Source of the DNA: Chryseobacterium wanjuense
GTDB lineage: Bacteria > Bacteroidota > Bacteroidia > Flavobacteriales > Weeksellaceae
Direction: 5' to 3'
Assembly: GCF_900111495.1 (NCBI RefSeq)
Contig: NZ_FOIU01000005.1
Coordinates: forward strand, 91,528 to 155,527
Length of the DNA stretch: 64,000 nt
Shown: piece after piece, positions 14,074-22,977 of the stretch
How the letters are laid out: each line of letters begins with the position of its first letter
How positions within the stretch are numbered: the first letter of the stretch is position 1
Translations under genes and position numbers: made by a program
The notes under the pieces: generated by a model
What the model saw: the letters and a program-made list of their open reading frames with translations, nothing else
Told to the model about the DNA's origin: nothing
Databases searched by the model: none

Positions 14074-14145
14074 GGTATCTCCGGGGATCGAACCCTGTTC
14101 TCCGGTGCCACAAACCGACGCTTTACCAAATAAGCTAGAGAAACC
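14074..14145 (-). tRNA. tRNA-His-like (GUG), first of the array
   Basis: The acceptor GGTTTCT/AGATACC has one T-T mismatch. The D-arm is GCTT-ATTTGGTA-AAGC, the anticodon arm TCGGT-TTGTGGC-ACCGG (anticodon GTG) and the T-arm CAGGG-TTCGATC-CCCGG with one mismatch. The base at -1 is T, not the G-1 that HisRS needs, unless added later. It lies directly after the terminator at 14152-14178. Confidence 0.8.
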
Positions 14146-14151
14146 ATAAAA

Positions 14152-14178
14152 AAAGCGCCTCTTTTTGAGAGGCGCTTT
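14152..14178. terminator. Strong bidirectional terminator hairpin
   Basis: AAAGCGCCTC (14152-14161) pairs perfectly with GAGGCGCTTT (14169-14178), with T-rich flanks on both strands. It ends the small gene at 14203-14334 and sits 6 nt before tRNA-His. The array therefore depends on read-through or on processing of this stem. Confidence 0.85.
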
Positions 14179-14202
14179 ATATTTTTTTGACGTGTCAGTT
14201 CA

Positions 14203-14334
14203 TTAGCTGACCCCAATATATAAGCACCTTTTATCCACAAATTCACTATCAAGAATACATGCATACCCCAGTCCCATCGGCTCCTGTCCGTGTTGTCTTG
14301 AATACTGATTAGATATTTTATGTAACTGTTTCAT
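14203..14334 (-). CDS. Small hypothetical protein (43 aa)
   Basis: The ATG at 14334 starts MKQLHKISNQYSRQHGQEPM and the frame ends LYIGVS. A start at 14391 would add 19 residues. Support comes from a TACTTTGC promoter box at 14408-14401 and the terminator at 14152-14178. I do not recognise the family; there is no signal peptide or membrane segment. It could mark the 5' end of the tRNA-array transcript. Confidence 0.5.
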   Translation of the reverse strand: MKQLHKISNQYSRQHGQEPMGLGYACILDSEFVDKRCLYIGVS

Positions 14335-14400
14335 TTTATTCTTGTTGTTTAAAAATGTTTCTGTTAAAGCTTGAAAACTTGTTGCTTTCAATTTTCGGTT

Positions 14401-14408
14401 GCAAAGTA
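14401..14408 (-). promoter_or_regulatory. -7 box upstream of the small gene and tRNA array
   Basis: TACTTTGC on the minus strand matches TAnnTTTG. It is the nearest candidate promoter for both the 43-aa gene and, by read-through, the tRNA array and ligase operon. Confidence 0.55.
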
Positions 14409-14663
14409 AATATGATTTTTTTTAACTCGCAAATTTATTTTTCATTTAACTTATTGAAAATCAATTAATTAATTCCATATTTTAGAATAAAGAATTTCCG
14501 TCCGCAATATTTTGCAGATGTCTTAAATACCTAAATGACTGTCTCTCATCGGGTTACTTATCACGCTTTATTTTCTTATTAATTGTTCATTGTTGATTAA
14601 ATAATTTTCACTTTTATGGTTATTTTTTTTCATTCTAAATAATTTCTGTCCTAAAAACACAAA
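14409..14663. other. Intergenic, no gene seen
   Basis: This is AT-rich sequence between the two small genes. I see no tRNA arms or significant ORF. Confidence 0.4.
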
Positions 14664-14688
14664 AAACGCCCCGATCATCGAGGCGTTT
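14664..14688 (-). terminator. Terminator of the 42-aa gene
   Basis: AAACGCC (14664-14670) pairs with GGCGTTT (14682-14688). The minus-strand flank is TTTTTTGTGTTTTT, so it ends transcription of the small gene at 14719-14847. Confidence 0.78.
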
Positions 14689-14718
14689 CTGCAGTATTTT
14701 GATTAAATTTTTACGAGT

Positions 14719-14847
14719 TTACGGTAAATAATTTTCAAAGCAAGCACATTTCGCCTCATTCAATATCATCCATTCATATCCAAACGATCCCTTTAGTACA
14801 GGGTGATCGCATAGATTTAAACTGATATGTGCTCTTTGTATTGTCAT
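14719..14847 (-). CDS. Small hypothetical protein (42 aa)
   Basis: The ATG at 14847 opens MTIQRAHISLNLCDHPVLKG and ends FENYLP. Promoter box TATCTTTG lies at 14868-14861, very close to the start (short leader), and a terminator follows 30 nt after the stop. It contains three Cys and no membrane segment. I do not recognise it. Its layout (own promoter, tiny ORF, terminator) matches the other small gene at 14203. Confidence 0.5.
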   Translation of the reverse strand: MTIQRAHISLNLCDHPVLKGSFGYEWMILNEAKCACFENYLP

Positions 14848-14860
14848 AATTTTATTGGTG

Positions 14861-14868
14861 CAAAGATA
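14861..14868 (-). promoter_or_regulatory. -7 box of the 42-aa gene
   Basis: TATCTTTGC on the minus strand is a perfect TAnnTTTG box 14 nt before the start codon. Confidence 0.6.
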
Positions 14869-15002
14869 AATGTTTTTCTTAATTAAATAAAAGGTAACTG
14901 GGAGTGTTGGTGCAAATGATTCTATAATTGACGCTAATTTTTAGTGTTGAAAAAATGCTTCGAGAGCCTCACTATGGCAACGCGACAAATGTTTCGTTAA
15001 TA

Positions 15003-15108
15003 ATAAAACAGCTAGTATTAGAGATGTCATGCTGAGGTTCTCGAAGTATCTATATTACATAATTTTTACTTTGAGATTGCTTCGTCGCCCTGCTCCTCGC
15101 AATGACGA
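15003..15108. repeat. Dispersed intergenic repeat
   Basis: ATGCTGAGGTTCTCGAAGTA ... GAGATTGCTTCGTCGC ... CTCGCAATGACG is typical flavobacterial repeat text, and no coding frame is evident. Confidence 0.45.
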
Positions 15109-15110
15109 AA

Positions 15111-16133
15111 TCAATTCCTAAACATCCTGTTTCTTCCCGTCTTATATCTCGAAATATCTTTCAAAATCACTTCATCATCAGGATTAAAATGCTTTAATTC
15201 ATTTACAATTTCAGAATGAGTGGTTACTTTTTCCGCAATGATTTCGTAGGCAATATTTCTCGCTGTTGTCTGAAGTTTCGGATCTTTTTTAAATTCATAT
15301 TTCATGGCTTCCAGATAAGTGATCTTCTTTTCTGAAGGTGTTTTTTTATATAACTCCTGAATTTGCTGATCGAGTTTTTTAACATCAAAAATATTCGCAA
15401 AATAATTATTCAGACAATTGAATGCATCGCGATCTTCTTCCCAGCCTTTCAATAAAATTTTCTGGGCTTCATCCGGCATTTCCATTTTTTTGCGGTAGAT
15501 CAGAGAACCTTTTACCATCTGATTATTGTTCACATAATCGTCTACAACCATCTGATAATAAGTGTTTGCATTTTTAACATCATTAATTTCCCTGTACAAA
15601 TCTCCCACTTTTTCTTTTTGTTCGAGTTCCTTATACAGATCGATTGCCTTTCGGTATTGTTTTGCTTTTTCGTAACAGTTGGCCGCTTCGGATTTGTTTT
15701 TTAATTTCTTAAGATAAATAACAGCCGCCTCAGTGTAAAATCCGCCGTCTTCCAAAGTTTTTGCGCCGCGATAGTGATCCCGAAGAAGATTCATATATAC
15801 TTTTGCAGCTTTTTTATAATCTTTCTCGTCGATATATTTTTGGGCAAGATCTTCATATTTACTTCTGATTTTATCGAAAAGAGAAGCTTCAAGATAGAAA
15901 TTTCCGCCTCCATTCGCACCTTTTCGACTCTGCGAATTTTTCTCTTTTTCTTTGTCTTCCAAACGAAGAAGAACAATAAAAATGATGAAAGCTACGATCG
16001 CAAAAATCACCAAAGTCCCAATAACACTCCAAAAACTTTGATGAAACAGCTGCGCCAAAATCCCGATAACCTTAATGATTACCAGAATAAAAAATGCCGC
16101 CATGAATTTGTCTATAAACTTCTGCCTATTCAT
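15111..16133 (-). CDS. Membrane-anchored TPR-like protein of the MoxR ternary operon
   Basis: The 340-residue protein has two N-terminal membrane segments (about 11-28 and 36-57). Helical repeats follow from about 75 to 240, for example EKDYKKAAKVYMNLL and KQYRKAIDLYKELEQ. The last 90 residues are basic and helical. Its start overlaps the preceding gene's end by 8 bases, so it is the last gene of the operon. It may recruit client proteins to the membrane. I cannot assign a named domain. Confidence 0.7.
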   Translation of the reverse strand: MNRQKFIDKFMAAFFILVIIKVIGILAQLFHQSFWSVIGTLVIFAIVAFIIFIVLLRLEDKEKEKNSQSRKGANGGGNFYLEASLFDKIRSKYEDLAQKYIDEKDYKKAAKVYMNLLRDHYRGAKTLEDGGFYTEAAVIYLKKLKNKSEAANCYEKAKQYRKAIDLYKELEQKEKVGDLYREINDVKNANTYYQMVVDDYVNNNQMVKGSLIYRKKMEMPDEAQKILLKGWEEDRDAFNCLNNYFANIFDVKKLDQQIQELYKKTPSEKKITYLEAMKYEFKKDPKLQTTARNIAYEIIAEKVTTHSEIVNELKHFNPDDEVILKDISRYKTGRNRMFRN

Positions 16134-17847
16134 CTTTATCCGATTTTAAAATGGTTTTGTCTTCGCTGAACAAACGGTAAAGCAGAAGCACAACGCAAAT
16201 GATAAGAATCCAAACAAACCAGTTGTAGCCGAACATTTCGATCAAAGGATAGAAAATATACGCTAACATCGCAACTAAAACTATAATGAGAAAAATTTTA
16301 ATTCCACCCGGGACATTATTACCCCCAATGTTTAAAGATTTTCTTTTTACAATAAAATTATACAAGCCAACAACTCCTGTCATGAAAATTATCAACCAAA
16401 TAATTTCCGAGAAAGAAATATTGTGTTTTGAGTAAGGTTTTTCTTTTTCCAGCGTTTCCACTTTTTTTGCTTTATCGGGATCAACTGGTGGTGGCTCCGG
16501 GTATTCTTTAGTTCCGTAGAGACGGCCTAATGAATCTTCAATCAGAACCTGTTTTTTCTTCCATATACTTTTTACGATTCCCTGATCTGCAGGTTTTCCC
16601 GAACTTATTTTTTTAAGCGAATCCGTGATTTTTTTCTTGTACTTTTCTTCACTTTGCGCTACATATTTTACGATTTTTTTACGATAAACTCTTTTTAAAG
16701 AATCGGTTGAAGAGTTCTTTTTATCATTAAATTTAAAGATATCTTCCTGAATTTTATTAATTGGTCTTCCTCCTTTCTTTAAATATTCTTTATAACTTTT
16801 CCCTTCATCTCTCTCACTAAGATTTAATGATGCTTTCATATGCTCATCCATCAATTCGCGTCTCTTCCTACCATACATCGAGTCGATTTTCATATCAATA
16901 TCTGTAACCCCGGACTGATAGGCAACAACAGGTTTCATCAGATCTTTATTGACTTCTGAAATCTTTCCTGATGATGCAACCGACGGAGCTTGCGCAGGTT
17001 CATCCTTACTTAAATGCATGAAAAATCTGAACAAAGCAATGGCAATCAAAAACACCCAAAATACCCAGCGGTATTTTTCAGAATAGGTCGAGCCTGTTCC
17101 GTTCGAATTATTTCCACCGAATAATTTTCCGAACCATGTATTTTCCAGAAATTTAAACTTCCCAAATCCATCCCCTCTGGAAGTTCCCATCACATCCAGC
17201 GGAACACCAAGATCTACCGCTCTGTCGGGATATTTTTCAATATATTTTAAATATTTCTCTATTTCTTTTTTGTTACCCTTCATCACTTTTTGCAAGTCAA
17301 AAGGCAGACTTTTCATCCATTCCTCTTCTGTTTGTGGTTTTTGAAGGGCTTCCAGCACCTTTTCATCGTCCATTTCTACAGTGTAGCTCTCAATTTTCTG
17401 AGGAATTTTCACACCGTTTAAAGGTTTTCGGATATTATCTTCAGACTGTTTTGGATGTTGAATTAATGAAAGCCAGTCGATTTCTTCATTTAATTTTACC
17501 AATCCGAACTCAGGATGCATGATCAGAAATTCAGAATCGATGCTTTGCCAGTCTTCAGGATTAATCTTGGGATAAAAAGTGGTGTTTTCAGGAATGAAAA
17601 ATTTATTATCAATACACTGAAAATAAGAATTTTTTCCAATTTCGCCCGGAGCATTATTTTTAAAAATCAAAAAACAACCATACAAAACATTCGGCTGGTT
17701 GGAAGGTATCGGAAATGACTGAACTTCATCTAAATCTATCCCTAAAATTTCCATTTCATGAAGCCACGTCAATGGTGAAGAACCTTTTATTAAAAGTCCT
17801 TTCCTGGGATAATTATTTTTCGGAAAAGGTTGTATTCTAAGTTCCAT
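16126..17847 (-). CDS. bpX6-like N-terminal domain membrane protein of the MoxR ternary system
   Basis: The 573-residue protein begins with a soluble domain (residues about 1-130; MELRIQPFPKNNYPRKGLLI) of the kind described as bpX in MoxR-vWA-propeller systems. A PDRAVDLGVPLDVMGTSRGD segment follows. Membrane spans lie at about 258-278, 478-500 and 512-560, with a long charged Lys-rich region between spans one and two. It overlaps both neighbours by 8-11 bases. The bpX6 label is from memory of the family and is moderate. Confidence 0.65.
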   Translation of the reverse strand: MELRIQPFPKNNYPRKGLLIKGSSPLTWLHEMEILGIDLDEVQSFPIPSNQPNVLYGCFLIFKNNAPGEIGKNSYFQCIDNKFFIPENTTFYPKINPEDWQSIDSEFLIMHPEFGLVKLNEEIDWLSLIQHPKQSEDNIRKPLNGVKIPQKIESYTVEMDDEKVLEALQKPQTEEEWMKSLPFDLQKVMKGNKKEIEKYLKYIEKYPDRAVDLGVPLDVMGTSRGDGFGKFKFLENTWFGKLFGGNNSNGTGSTYSEKYRWVFWVFLIAIALFRFFMHLSKDEPAQAPSVASSGKISEVNKDLMKPVVAYQSGVTDIDMKIDSMYGRKRRELMDEHMKASLNLSERDEGKSYKEYLKKGGRPINKIQEDIFKFNDKKNSSTDSLKRVYRKKIVKYVAQSEEKYKKKITDSLKKISSGKPADQGIVKSIWKKKQVLIEDSLGRLYGTKEYPEPPPVDPDKAKKVETLEKEKPYSKHNISFSEIIWLIIFMTGVVGLYNFIVKRKSLNIGGNNVPGGIKIFLIIVLVAMLAYIFYPLIEMFGYNWFVWILIICVVLLLYRLFSEDKTILKSDKDE

Positions 17848-20227
17848 AATCCAAAATTTGATCTATAAATCTCTTCAGACATTCGGCATACATGTCTTCC
17901 ATTTTTTTCACTTTCAATAAAGTACTGGTGGGCAAATAATATTCTGAACCGCCAAATTCCGTATGGGTCGCCAACGCCAGAAATCCATAATCGGTCGACG
18001 GAATGTAAAATTCCGGAACATTTTTATTACTGCTTTTAAAAGTCAGCATTCCTCTTGAATCTGTAATGATTTCGCTGCCATCGGAAAAAGTAAATTTATT
18101 TTTGTTCTGTTCGGCGAAAATTTTCAACTGATGCCTATTTCTGTAAAACGTTAATGAATTATCATACAATTTATTCAATTCACTATTCGAAATCACCAGA
18201 TTATCTTCTATATTGATTCCGATATTGCTGAAATTGTTTAAAATTTTTATTCCGCTATTTGAAAGTTTTTTAATTTCTGCGTCTACTTTAGTTTGGTTTT
18301 TAATGATTTCCAGATCATTTTTTACTTGTTCAATAGAAATATTGCCTTCCAGATTTATTTCATGAATCCAATCCTGCGTTGGATGATGCAGGTAAAAATT
18401 TCTATTAAAATAAATTAATTGAAAAATTGGGGGAATATTTTTCCCTGTCAAATTCAATTCTGAATATTCTTTTGTATTTAAATTCAATTTAGAAATCAAC
18501 TTTTTATCCGGCTGATATTGGCATAAAATAAATTCATGCTGCTTATTTCTCGCCAGTGCAAACTGCCCTTTCGGTTTTACTGAAATATCTTCAATCAAAA
18601 CTTCACAGCCATGATGGATTTTATAATAATCGTAATAATTTTTGTTGTAATAATTATCTGACAAATACGTTCTTAACAACTGTTTTTTATTACTTAAAAT
18701 ATAAAATTCACCTTCATATAAAAAAGTAGCCATTTTCTTAATGGGTGCCGGAAATAAAATCGGATAATTCAAAGGAACTTCTGTTCTTTTTCCATTTGTA
18801 GACACATTTTCCCGTTTTTGTTTTCTCTGTGGCGGATTTGCCCACAACTCCTGCAACGGAAGTACAATTTTCTGGATATGTTTTCTGGTTCCTTTATGGT
18901 ATTTGTAAAAATTCAGTTCACCGTCCGCGGAAGTTGTCACGATAAATTTCAGTTTGTCCCTGTTCTCATGAATCACTTTCTGCACCTTTTGATTAGCCAG
19001 ATTTTCTTCATGAGTGATAAAAAAAACTTCAAGGTCTTTTTCCGGATGCTTTTCATCGAAAAACGTTTCCAACGCCTGAGAGACATCCAAAAGAGGACTT
19101 ACCTGATTGAGATTTTCTATCACCTGCTCTACTTTATCCAAAGCAATCGGTACATTGGTTTGTCCCAACGCAAAAACCTTACATTCCGAATGTGCTTTCG
19201 GATGCTTGATCACCGCGATTGCCGAAGCAAAGGCCAATACTTTCGGAGTTCCCCAATTTTTCAGGGAAGTATCGATGAGAATAATTCTTTCAAAAACATT
19301 TTCCTCAGGCGGAATTTCACGTTGGATATACAACGCTTCATTATTCGCGACACGGTTCATGAATACCTCATCTTCATTGGCAAATTCTGACAAAAGCATT
19401 CGGTGGAGTTCACCTTTATTGGTCATATCCGAAATCCCTCCGATGGGCTGTTCGCCTGGTGAGAGATGTCGCATCGGGATTTTGAGACCGCTCCAGATTC
19501 TTTTAATTAAGCTTCCAACCTGGAAAGTTTTGGGTTCTTCGATCAATTCCTGGATAAAATCTTTGTCGGTTTCTACGGTAGTTTCTTCTTCAACGACTTC
19601 GTCTTCCAGTTCGGGAATATCAACAATACCTTTCATCGCTTCGATGATGGATCCGGCAGTCGGAAACTTCTTTTGAAGATATGCCAGAGCATTAATATCA
19701 TTATTGATTACCGGAAAAACCAATTTCTTTTTCTCGGCAGATCCGGAGATTTTGTATGGTCTTTTTTCAAATATTTTTATAATTAATTCTGAGTTCCCGG
19801 AAGAAAGGATATTATGGGTGTTTTTAAAAATTGTTTTTAAAAGGATGATTTTATTTTGTCCTTTTTTAATCGAACTTCCCAGGGAATTTAAATTCTCTAA
19901 AAAGCGTATGGCAAGGTCAATATCAGCGCTTTTGTCTATTCCAAATGCTGTATTTTGTTTTTTTAAATAATAAAAAACACCATCCATATTCAGGTAACCG
20001 TCCTGAATCGCGTACAAAACAAGAAGCAGCGAGCCAAAAGACGGAAACCCCTGATCTTTAAGCTCTCTTAAAACCTCTATTACGTAAGGCCTGTACGCAA
20101 TTGCCCCTACATTCGGGATCGAAATAAGGTTGTTTTCATTATAGCCGGTATCGTCAGGTACGTCTTCATCAGTCGTCCACTCCCAGAAATAATTTTCATA
20201 TGATTGGAAATATTCTCTTAATTCCAT
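17837..20227 (-). CDS. vWA plus beta-propeller (bpX1-like) protein of the MoxR ternary system
   Basis: The 796-residue protein has a MoxR-partner N-terminal helical region (about 1-230). A vWA-like domain from about 300 to 450 carries ERIILIDTSLKNWGTPKVLA; the D-x-S is present but the MIDAS is incomplete. A C-terminal propeller-like region follows (about 500-790: FYILSNKKQLLRTYL, then YLHHPTQDWIHEINLEG). Such proteins are proposed to bind clients handed over by the AAA+ ring. It overlaps both neighbours by about 10 bases. The degenerate MIDAS suggests structural rather than metal-dependent binding. Confidence 0.75.
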   Translation of the reverse strand: MELREYFQSYENYFWEWTTDEDVPDDTGYNENNLISIPNVGAIAYRPYVIEVLRELKDQGFPSFGSLLLVLYAIQDGYLNMDGVFYYLKKQNTAFGIDKSADIDLAIRFLENLNSLGSSIKKGQNKIILLKTIFKNTHNILSSGNSELIIKIFEKRPYKISGSAEKKKLVFPVINNDINALAYLQKKFPTAGSIIEAMKGIVDIPELEDEVVEEETTVETDKDFIQELIEEPKTFQVGSLIKRIWSGLKIPMRHLSPGEQPIGGISDMTNKGELHRMLLSEFANEDEVFMNRVANNEALYIQREIPPEENVFERIILIDTSLKNWGTPKVLAFASAIAVIKHPKAHSECKVFALGQTNVPIALDKVEQVIENLNQVSPLLDVSQALETFFDEKHPEKDLEVFFITHEENLANQKVQKVIHENRDKLKFIVTTSADGELNFYKYHKGTRKHIQKIVLPLQELWANPPQRKQKRENVSTNGKRTEVPLNYPILFPAPIKKMATFLYEGEFYILSNKKQLLRTYLSDNYYNKNYYDYYKIHHGCEVLIEDISVKPKGQFALARNKQHEFILCQYQPDKKLISKLNLNTKEYSELNLTGKNIPPIFQLIYFNRNFYLHHPTQDWIHEINLEGNISIEQVKNDLEIIKNQTKVDAEIKKLSNSGIKILNNFSNIGINIEDNLVISNSELNKLYDNSLTFYRNRHQLKIFAEQNKNKFTFSDGSEIITDSRGMLTFKSSNKNVPEFYIPSTDYGFLALATHTEFGGSEYYLPTSTLLKVKKMEDMYAECLKRFIDQILDYGT

Positions 20228-20961
20228 TCTTTTGCTTTTTCGGTCAGGCGGAATGAGCTTACGGATAATTTTCGGAAATCATTTTTATTGATTGATAAAA
20301 CGCTTCCTTCTTCATTCCATAAAATCCATTGATCCTGACCTGCATTATATTTTCTTTGCAGTAAAGAACTCAAATTTTTAAACTCAAAATCAAAACCTGT
20401 CGGTAAAAGATGCCCGTCTTTCGCCCAGAATGTTTTTCCCGGAAGGCTCAACAAAGGCATTCCCAAGAATAATGCTTTTTCATTCATGACGATCCAATCC
20501 AAATTTTCCAGTTTGAATTTTGGTAAAGCTATAATGGTGTCTTTAATTTCAGTGATCGAACTTAATAAAGCTGCTGCAGGTTGTTCCTCTTCGCTGGGTT
20601 TTAATCTTACTTCAACTTTTTCATCAATTCCGAAAAAATTCTGATTTGAAGGAGGGAAAGTTAATCTCAATGCTTTGTCGATAGGAGTCCACAGCAAAGC
20701 CGTTCTTACTTTTTTACTCGGAACCAGGGCATTTTTCCGGAACAACAATCCTTCTCTCAGCTCGTACAATAAAAAATCAGGCAGCTGCTGAATTTCCGGT
20801 GAAACAGCCTGTTCATCGGTAAAACCTTTCAGCCAGATTACATCCTCTTCTAATGCAATCTGAACATTTTTCCAGTCACGGATCGACCCTAAAAAATCTT
20901 CATCCGCTCGGGGAAGTTCTGCCCAAAATTCTTTTATACGCTCTGAAGAATCTTTTGCCAT
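20218..20961 (-). CDS. bpX-type accessory protein of the MoxR ternary system
   Basis: The start ATG at 20961 (MAKDSSERIKEFWAELPRAD) gives 247 residues and a 28-base overlap with the MoxR gene. A start at 21021 would make an 88-base overlap with unconserved text. The protein is Trp-rich and soluble with no catalytic motif I can name. Position directly after MoxR and before the vWA-propeller gene is what defines it. The exact bpX subtype is unknown. Confidence 0.7.
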   Translation of the reverse strand: MAKDSSERIKEFWAELPRADEDFLGSIRDWKNVQIALEEDVIWLKGFTDEQAVSPEIQQLPDFLLYELREGLLFRKNALVPSKKVRTALLWTPIDKALRLTFPPSNQNFFGIDEKVEVRLKPSEEEQPAAALLSSITEIKDTIIALPKFKLENLDWIVMNEKALFLGMPLLSLPGKTFWAKDGHLLPTGFDFEFKNLSSLLQRKYNAGQDQWILWNEEGSVLSINKNDFRKLSVSSFRLTEKAKEWN

Positions 20962-22067
20962 AGACTTTCGATTTCTTGTTGGATATACTGTTTCTGTTCC
21001 GGATTTTTGATCCAGTCGCAACGGGTCTGAAGGTATCTTAACTTATCCTTAATCACATTTTGCTCTTCAAAACTCAATGTTTCGTTATTCCATTTTTCTA
21101 CCAGGATTTTTACGTCTTTCATCACCTCTTCCGGATTCGGAGTTTTGTTTTGTAAAGCCTGTGGATGGGATTTCGGATTGTCGTCCTTTTCAATTGTCCT
21201 GTTGATAATTCCTTCCAGGATTTCGATCTGCTCTTCCGTATCCCAAATATGTTTTAAGACCCATAAATCGGATAAGATCGCTTCATTACGACCGCAAATC
21301 AAAGCACTCGCTGCGATAAGATTCTGCAGTTTTACTGCCCGACGGTCGGAAATGGCAATTCCTGTATTTCTAAGGCTGATAATAGTGTTTAAATACACTT
21401 CATAAATCGGTTTCAGATCAACCGTTTTACACAAATTCTGCAATTCTCTGATCTCATCTGAAAGAATTTCCGGAATATCCGTTTCTGTATCATTTTCCAG
21501 TTTTCTTCCGGCCAGCAATACCTGCTGAAGAAGTTCGGGATTTACATAATCTACATTAATTCTGATCAGAAAACGATCGAACAACGCGTTCAATGCTTCG
21601 TCTTCCGGCAGAACGTTGCTCGCTCCCACAAACATCAATGCGGGAAGGTGTTTTGTTTCTTTTCCTCTTTTAAAAATCTTTTCATTCAAAGCCATTAAAA
21701 GGGAATTCAGGATCGCGGAATTGGCATTGAAAATCTCGTCCAGGAAAACCATTGACGCTTCCGGCATCATGCCTTCGGTGTTGGTGAGCAATTCACCTTC
21801 TTTTAATTTTCGGATATCGAAAGGACCGAAAATCTCGTTCGGTTCGGTAAAACGAGTCAAAAGGTATTCGAAATTTTTCCCGTCTTTCACCGTTTTTGCC
21901 AATGTTCTTACAATCGCAGATTTTGCCGTTCCGGGAGGACCGTACAAAAAGGCGTTTTCTCTTGCCAGTAAGCAAATTCCCAATAAATCCACTACATCAT
22001 TTTTTCCGACAAAGGTGTCTTTGACGTGCGTAAGAACTGTGTTTAATTTTTCTATATTTTGAATCAT
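20934..22067 (-). CDS. MoxR-family AAA+ ATPase
   Basis: The 377-residue protein has Walker A GPPGTAKS at 43-50, Walker B VFLDEIFN at 107-114, a sensor-1 region VGASNVLPED and an arginine-finger region ALFDRFLIR, as in RavA/MoxR. MoxR proteins act as chaperones that remodel vWA partners. It is followed by overlapping accessory, vWA-propeller and membrane genes, the layout reported for MoxR-vWA-bpX ternary conflict systems. ATPase function should be intact. Confidence 0.92.
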   Translation of the reverse strand: MIQNIEKLNTVLTHVKDTFVGKNDVVDLLGICLLARENAFLYGPPGTAKSAIVRTLAKTVKDGKNFEYLLTRFTEPNEIFGPFDIRKLKEGELLTNTEGMMPEASMVFLDEIFNANSAILNSLLMALNEKIFKRGKETKHLPALMFVGASNVLPEDEALNALFDRFLIRINVDYVNPELLQQVLLAGRKLENDTETDIPEILSDEIRELQNLCKTVDLKPIYEVYLNTIISLRNTGIAISDRRAVKLQNLIAASALICGRNEAILSDLWVLKHIWDTEEQIEILEGIINRTIEKDDNPKSHPQALQNKTPNPEEVMKDVKILVEKWNNETLSFEEQNVIKDKLRYLQTRCDWIKNPEQKQYIQQEIESLWQKILQSV

Positions 22068-22226
22068 TAATTTTCTTTTATTTTTAACGCAAAGAGCGCA
22101 AAGTTTCTTTTAAATAATTCCCTGTTTTTAAGTTTACAAAGGCGTTTCACTTAGCAAAGTAAGCAGAGATTTAATTATTCTTTATTTTAATTCTCTACAA
22201 AAAACATCTTTTTTAATAACAGGTAA

Positions 22227-22262
22227 GAACGGTGTTTAATTTTTCTATATTTTGAGTCGTTT
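22227..22262. repeat. Duplicated copy of the MoxR gene 5' end
   Basis: The text AGAACGGTGTTTAATTTTTC TATATTTTGAGTC nearly repeats 22030-22066 (AGAACTGTGTTTAATTTTTC TATATTTTGAATC), the start of the MoxR coding sequence. The copy sits just before the next gene and is not translated in frame to any length. It suggests a small duplication or insertion event in the operon. Confidence 0.65.
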
Positions 22263-22266
22263 TTAT

Positions 22267-22977
22267 TTATTTAATAAAATATCTTAGTAATAAAAAGTAT
22301 ATAAATCCACTGATGGTAAGTGTTAAAAATAGGTCTATATAAAAAGTAAACGGAAGTTTTAAATATTGAAGTCCAAATACAAAATAAGATATGACCAGTA
22401 AAACAAATAATGTTATATAAAACCAATGCCAAAGCGATGTTATAATCATAACAGCTGTGATCAAAATAAAATATGACATTACGGCAAAGAAAATAAAGAA
22501 ATATTTTCCATATACCTCATACTGATGATGTATAAAATTTAGAAAATCTGATTCTGTTTGATTTCCTTTTATAAATTCATAACTATTTATCCAGAAGTCA
22601 AGAAGAATTTTGACAGGATTAAAACCTAAAACAAGACTTAATACAGAAATGGTTGAAGTTAACAGAAATAGCATCACCAATTGAAAAGCAGCTCCTTTTT
22701 TTCTTCTTTCCCGCATTAAAATATCCGACTCGGGAATTGATAATTCTTGATCGGAACTGTAATTCAAATAACTTGTTATAGGAATATATCCAAAATTAAT
22801 TTTTATACCATTTTTAAGTTGATAAGAATATAATGGTTTAGAAAAAAACATAAATATGGTTAATGCATTTATGTCTAATTTAAAAAGTTTCATATTAATA
22901 TAATAGCCTATAATGCAAAACAAAAACATATGCGTTGCCACGATGAAACCTACAGTAATTGCCGAATTAATTTCCAT
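22267..22977 (-). CDS. Unknown polytopic membrane protein
   Basis: The 236-residue protein has hydrophobic segments at about 5-28, 95-120, 155-180, 185-205 and 212-233. A soluble stretch between the first two contains a basic MRERRKKGAAF. There is no recognisable active site. It overlaps the 22967-23614 gene by 11 bases and is separated from MoxR by 199 nt, so it may be an operon-specific addition. Confidence 0.6.
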   Translation of the reverse strand: MEINSAITVGFIVATHMFLFCIIGYYINMKLFKLDINALTIFMFFSKPLYSYQLKNGIKINFGYIPITSYLNYSSDQELSIPESDILMRERRKKGAAFQLVMLFLLTSTISVLSLVLGFNPVKILLDFWINSYEFIKGNQTESDFLNFIHHQYEVYGKYFFIFFAVMSYFILITAVMIITSLWHWFYITLFVLLVISYFVFGLQYLKLPFTFYIDLFLTLTISGFIYFLLLRYFIK

